DNA of 64,000 nucleotides from JARKPK01 sp964631235. GTDB taxonomy: Bacteria > Planctomycetota > Planctomycetia > Pirellulales > Thermoguttaceae. Shown one piece after another: positions 61,125 through 64,000 of this stretch. The translations under genes and the position numbers were made by a program. The notes beneath the pieces were generated by a model. That model made no database searches. It was not told the DNA's origin and worked only from the letters and a program-made list of their open reading frames with translations. How positions within the stretch are numbered: the first letter of the stretch is position 1; each line of letters begins with the position of its first letter. Where the stretch lies: the NCBI GenBank assembly GCA_964631235.1, contig CAZVZX010000024.1, positions 1-64,000 of the forward strand, read 5' to 3'.

Positions 61125-63296
61125 TCAGCACACGGCCGCGGCGGCGGCCTGCGGAGCGAATCGGGCCTCGGCGGCCGCCGTATCGAGTCGAATCGTGAAG
61201 GAGACGCCCCAGCGACCCTGCTGGTCGGCCGTGACGATCCAGTGCGGCATGACGACGGTCGATTGGTGGACGAGCTCGAAGCCGCCTTCGGACTGGCTGA
61301 CGGTTTCGATCGGGAAGGTCCAGAATCGGGTGGGCCGCGAGCATTGAAGGACGACGCTGATTCCGAGCCATTGGTCGGTGAGGGTCAGTTGCGTTTGGTC
61401 GTCGAGGTCGAGTTTGCTGCCGAGGTGGCCCAAGCGGCGGCCGTCGGCGCCTGTGAAGAAGCGATCGTCGGCCCCGGCCGGCAGGCCGGCGAAGTTCCAC
61501 TCGCACGCGAAATGCAGCGGGCATTCGGGCGGAAGGTTCTCGAGCAGGTAGGCAACCTCGATTACCGGACTGCCGGCATCGAGGGTGATCGCCTTGTTGA
61601 TTCGCAGCGGCACGCCGCCGGCCGAACCGTCGCGACTGAGTTGTACTTGGACGCGATTGGGTTTGCGGCGGAGGCGGGCTTCGTACGGGGCATTGAGAAA
61701 ATCCCCGCGTTGCGGCGCGGTTCCGCCGGCGATCGAATCGAGTGAGGCCTCGGCATCGAAGAACAGATCGATCAGACTCTTGCGGCGGTAGGCGTCGTAT
61801 TGCAGTCGCTGATCGAGGCCGGCCTGTTTGAACACCACGCGATCGTGAATGCTGGCGCACGAGCCGTGATCGTGGCGCTCGCCTTGGCGGACCTTGGCAT
61901 GATAGGCTTCCGGCTGGCGCGTGAAGCTGGCTCCCAGGTTGTGCGCGATGGAACGCACGTCGAGTTCGGTCAATTGTCCGCCCATCGACGGGGCGATAAT
62001 CGCCAAGAGCTTGTCGTTGCTGAGACACACTTCCTGCCGGCCGTCGAAGTTGTAGTCGTCGGCTGCGGCATCGACCCAGGGGCCGAGCTTGCCGATCGCG
62101 CGATCGATCAGATTGTCGGCCGTGATCAGGTGATGGTAGATGGCGTTGCGGAGATGCGGCAGATAGATGCCGCCGAACGCTCCGTGCCACCAACCGCAGT
62201 TGCACTGGGCGCGATAGAGCGCTTGTTGGGCCTGTTCCAGATTTTGGTCCAAGGTGCCCGACTCCCAACGATCGTGCAGCCGACGGCTGACCATCATCAT
62301 GCGCGCGTACATTTCGTCGGCTTCGGGATACTTGACGCGGAAATTGCGCCAAAACCCGCCGCGGACGAACTGCCGCAACGAGTGCCAACGCGGATCGTCG
62401 TGCATCTGATGCGCAAGGGTTTCGTACTCCGCCAGCCGTTGAACGGGCATCGCCCATTCGGTCATCTCGCGGTAGCTGCAATCGGGGATGTACACCTTTC
62501 CGGCCGGCGGCACGTGTTCGATGGTTTCGCTGAAGGTCGTCGTGTGGAGCCAATCGGCTTGGGCGCTCAGCGCGTCGAAGAAGCGGACCAGCCAGCCCTC
62601 TTCGTACACGTGTTTCTTGGTGTTCGGCCAGGTGCCGAACTTTTCGCCGTCATCGCCGAACACGGCCACGGCATTCGGATGACGGTGCGAAAGCTCGGCC
62701 AAATAGTCGATCGTGGCTTTCGGGTCGGCAAAGGGAATCAGGTAGCGCAGTCGCTCGCTGCCGGGGAAGACGGAGAGCACCCGGCCTTCATCTTCGGTCA
62801 CCATGTAGCCGAACAGTCGGTCCTCTTCGACGCCGGCGCATTTGAAATGGAAGTCGTCGAGCACCGTGTACTCGATGCCCGCATCCACAACGTCGGCCGT
62901 AAAGCTTGATTCCCAAACACGTTCCGGCACCCACATTCCGCGGACTTCCGCCCCGAGCCGCTCTTTGAGCCAGCGGCGGTAGGCCAAGATCTGCCCGATC
63001 CGATCGCGCGAGGGGATCATCGCCAAGATTGGTTCGTAGAACGGGCCGCCGAGAATCTCGATGCGTCCCAGACGAACCAGTTCGGCCAACTGGTCCACAT
63101 ACTCCGGATGCCGCTGATCGAGCCACTCCATCAACGGCCCGCTGGTATGCAGCGCGATTTTCAGGTTCGGATAGCGGACGAATACGTCGAGGAAGGGGCG
63201 GTAGCTGTCAACATACGCCTGCTCGAACACATGATCGAAGTTGCCTACCGGCTGATGGTTATGAAGCGCGAGGATCAATCGGACGGGGTGACGCAT
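61125..63296 (-). CDS. GH57 4-alpha-glucanotransferase (amylomaltase-like)
   Basis: 723 residues with no signal peptide, so probably cytoplasmic. The GH57 start is LILALHNHQPVGNFDHVFEQ. The nucleophile is Glu125 (GMWVPERVWES) and the acid/base is Asp215 or Asp216 (AVFGDDGEKFGTW). LALHTSGPLMEWL and RIEILGGPFYEPIL are further family blocks. The C-terminal half (about 400-710) matches the DUF1925/DUF1926 beta-sandwich of the Thermococcus-type 4-alpha-glucanotransferases. It reshapes glycogen or maltodextrins. No other glycogen gene is nearby. The last codons and the stop run straight into a GCGAAT array. Confidence 0.92.
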   Translation of the reverse strand: MRHPVRLILALHNHQPVGNFDHVFEQAYVDSYRPFLDVFVRYPNLKIALHTSGPLMEWLDQRHPEYVDQLAELVRLGRIEILGGPFYEPILAMIPSRDRIGQILAYRRWLKERLGAEVRGMWVPERVWESSFTADVVDAGIEYTVLDDFHFKCAGVEEDRLFGYMVTEDEGRVLSVFPGSERLRYLIPFADPKATIDYLAELSHRHPNAVAVFGDDGEKFGTWPNTKKHVYEEGWLVRFFDALSAQADWLHTTTFSETIEHVPPAGKVYIPDCSYREMTEWAMPVQRLAEYETLAHQMHDDPRWHSLRQFVRGGFWRNFRVKYPEADEMYARMMMVSRRLHDRWESGTLDQNLEQAQQALYRAQCNCGWWHGAFGGIYLPHLRNAIYHHLITADNLIDRAIGKLGPWVDAAADDYNFDGRQEVCLSNDKLLAIIAPSMGGQLTELDVRSIAHNLGASFTRQPEAYHAKVRQGERHDHGSCASIHDRVVFKQAGLDQRLQYDAYRRKSLIDLFFDAEASLDSIAGGTAPQRGDFLNAPYEARLRRKPNRVQVQLSRDGSAGGVPLRINKAITLDAGSPVIEVAYLLENLPPECPLHFACEWNFAGLPAGADDRFFTGADGRRLGHLGSKLDLDDQTQLTLTDQWLGISVVLQCSRPTRFWTFPIETVSQSEGGFELVHQSTVVMPHWIVTADQQGRWGVSFTIRLDTAAAEARFAPQAAAAAVC

Positions 63297-64000
63297 GGCG
63301 GTGAGAAACGTTGAGGCTGGCTAGAGGGCTAATAGGGCAGTACGGAACAACGGCCGCAACAATACCGTTATCGTCACCTGTGCCGCAAACTATGCAGTTT
63401 ATCTGGACGGATTATTTTACGGAACCATCAATCCCGCTGACGTTTGGGCCGCCCGAAAAATCCCGGCCGTGCAAGCGATGCCGCGTCCGTCGGTGATCGA
63501 GGGACGGATGCCTGTCGGCCCACGGAGAAACCGAACGGAACGGTGCGTTCGTTGCGATCGCTACGCTCCCCGTCGTTTACCAGGAGTGCCGCCCCGGTCG
63601 GCCGCTCCACTCGGGCCATGCCGCAGATAGTGTACCGCTCGTAACGATCAAGGCAAGTTGGCCGCCGTTGGGAATGGTCGGAGTTTTTCGGCCTCACGTC
63701 AGATTGCCCCTTTGTCCGGGCTCGCAGCAGCTTCGAAACAACCGGCCTACGGAGTTGCCTGTCGCCGTCGGGTCGCGAGGTTGGAACGAAACGGGGGGTG
63801 GATTGCAGTCGCGGCGATGGTCGCGCATTGCGACTATGGCGTGGTCGCAAGGCGCGACCATCTCGTTCGAATAGTCTTGGTGGGTCGAATTTCGATGATT
63901 GCGGCAAGTTGGGCAGCGCTGTGTGGTTGCGTGAAATATTCGGCTTCGTTGGGTTCTTGGCACGGCATTTGAAAGCCAGTAACAGGCCGCGTCGTATCAC
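63297..64000. other. gene-free right end of the window
   Basis: 704 bases without a credible gene; the minus-strand frame at 63428-64000 is open but is basic, lacks any recognised domain and runs off the edge. A strong hairpin is listed separately. The GH57 promoter should lie in the left part. Confidence 0.4.
63816..63862. other. 47-nt hairpin with an 18-bp stem
   Basis: GATGGTCGCGC (63816-63826) pairs with GCGCGACCATC (63852-63862). After an A-G mismatch, TTGCGAC (63828-63834) pairs with GTCGCAA (63844-63850), leaving a 9-base loop. No U-run follows on either side, so it may be part of an RNA or a protein site rather than a terminator. Confidence 0.6.

Noticed and set aside
63428..64000. 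190-residue minus-strand frame at the window edge
   Set aside because: Basic, low-information sequence with no domain; it overlaps a strong hairpin and runs off the end.

Overview
This 64-kb window looks like a chromosomal contig of a high-GC planctomycete, most likely of the order Pirellulales. The evidence is lineage-typical gene families: a DUF1585-end protein followed by DUF1552, a DUF1559 pilin-like protein with an FTLVELLVVIAII segment, PEP-CTERM proteins with dockerin-like repeats, DUF1080, DUF3616, DUF1844 next to pyrG, many PQQ-type propellers, and an isolated mraZ with no cell-wall cluster. No phage, insertion sequence, transposase or CRISPR array was seen. Everything was read by eye from the sequence. 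Family names come from recognised motifs, not database searches, and many start codons were shortened from the longest frame to agree with a ribosome binding site or signal peptide.

Layout. 1-4859: end of a DUF1588/DUF1585 cytochrome-type protein, its DUF1552 partner, a secreted glycosidase on the other strand, tRNA-Leu(CAA) and the Kdo transferase (outer-membrane lipid A). 4875-9850: a stand-alone OLD-like ATPase/TOPRIM protein divergent from metK, a membrane protein and a receiver-only response regulator. 10176-21674 (all minus): a PQQ propeller, a small membrane protein with an M28 peptidase, DUF1080, mraZ, a DUF1559 protein, a double PEP-CTERM protein and DUF3616. 22273-32225: a probable lipoprotein, a glycerophosphodiesterase coupled to an S9 peptidase, a GT39-type glycosyltransferase, a GH51 arabinofuranosidase and a DUF6807 protein. 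32780-45147: housekeeping genes rpsL-rpsG, pyrG-DUF1844, a lipoprotein metallopeptidase, a DinG-type helicase, a GT2-type glycosyltransferase, a DUF6544 protein and recA.

45230-55960 is a respiratory cluster on one strand: cytochrome b6, a long membrane protein carrying a subunit-IV-like part, a 1118-residue octaheme cytochrome c, a cupredoxin-like/Tat protein, a diheme lipoprotein and a PQQ-type propeller protein. Together they suggest a quinol-oxidising b6-type complex passing electrons to c-type hemes. No Rieske gene is visible. 56442-60789 is a three-gene ExbB/TolQ-like motor module whose two partners have one N-terminal membrane segment, a coiled coil and ExbD-like globular parts. 61125-63296 is a GH57 4-alpha-glucanotransferase.

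The strongest unexplained signal is non-coding. Four arrays of a 40- to 43-bp monomer carry GCGAAT boxes 10 bp apart. They lie just past gene 3' ends, read in the same direction as the gene they follow, and show higher-order periods of 80 or 173 bp. A related GCGAAA array and a separate dispersed repeat of about 100 bp (four copies) occur in the same kind of place. Other points worth checking are a palindrome at a likely recA promoter, a dyad inside a 19-bp promoter spacer before rpsL, an antisense-facing terminator before the motor genes, and a DinG protein lacking one iron-sulfur cysteine.
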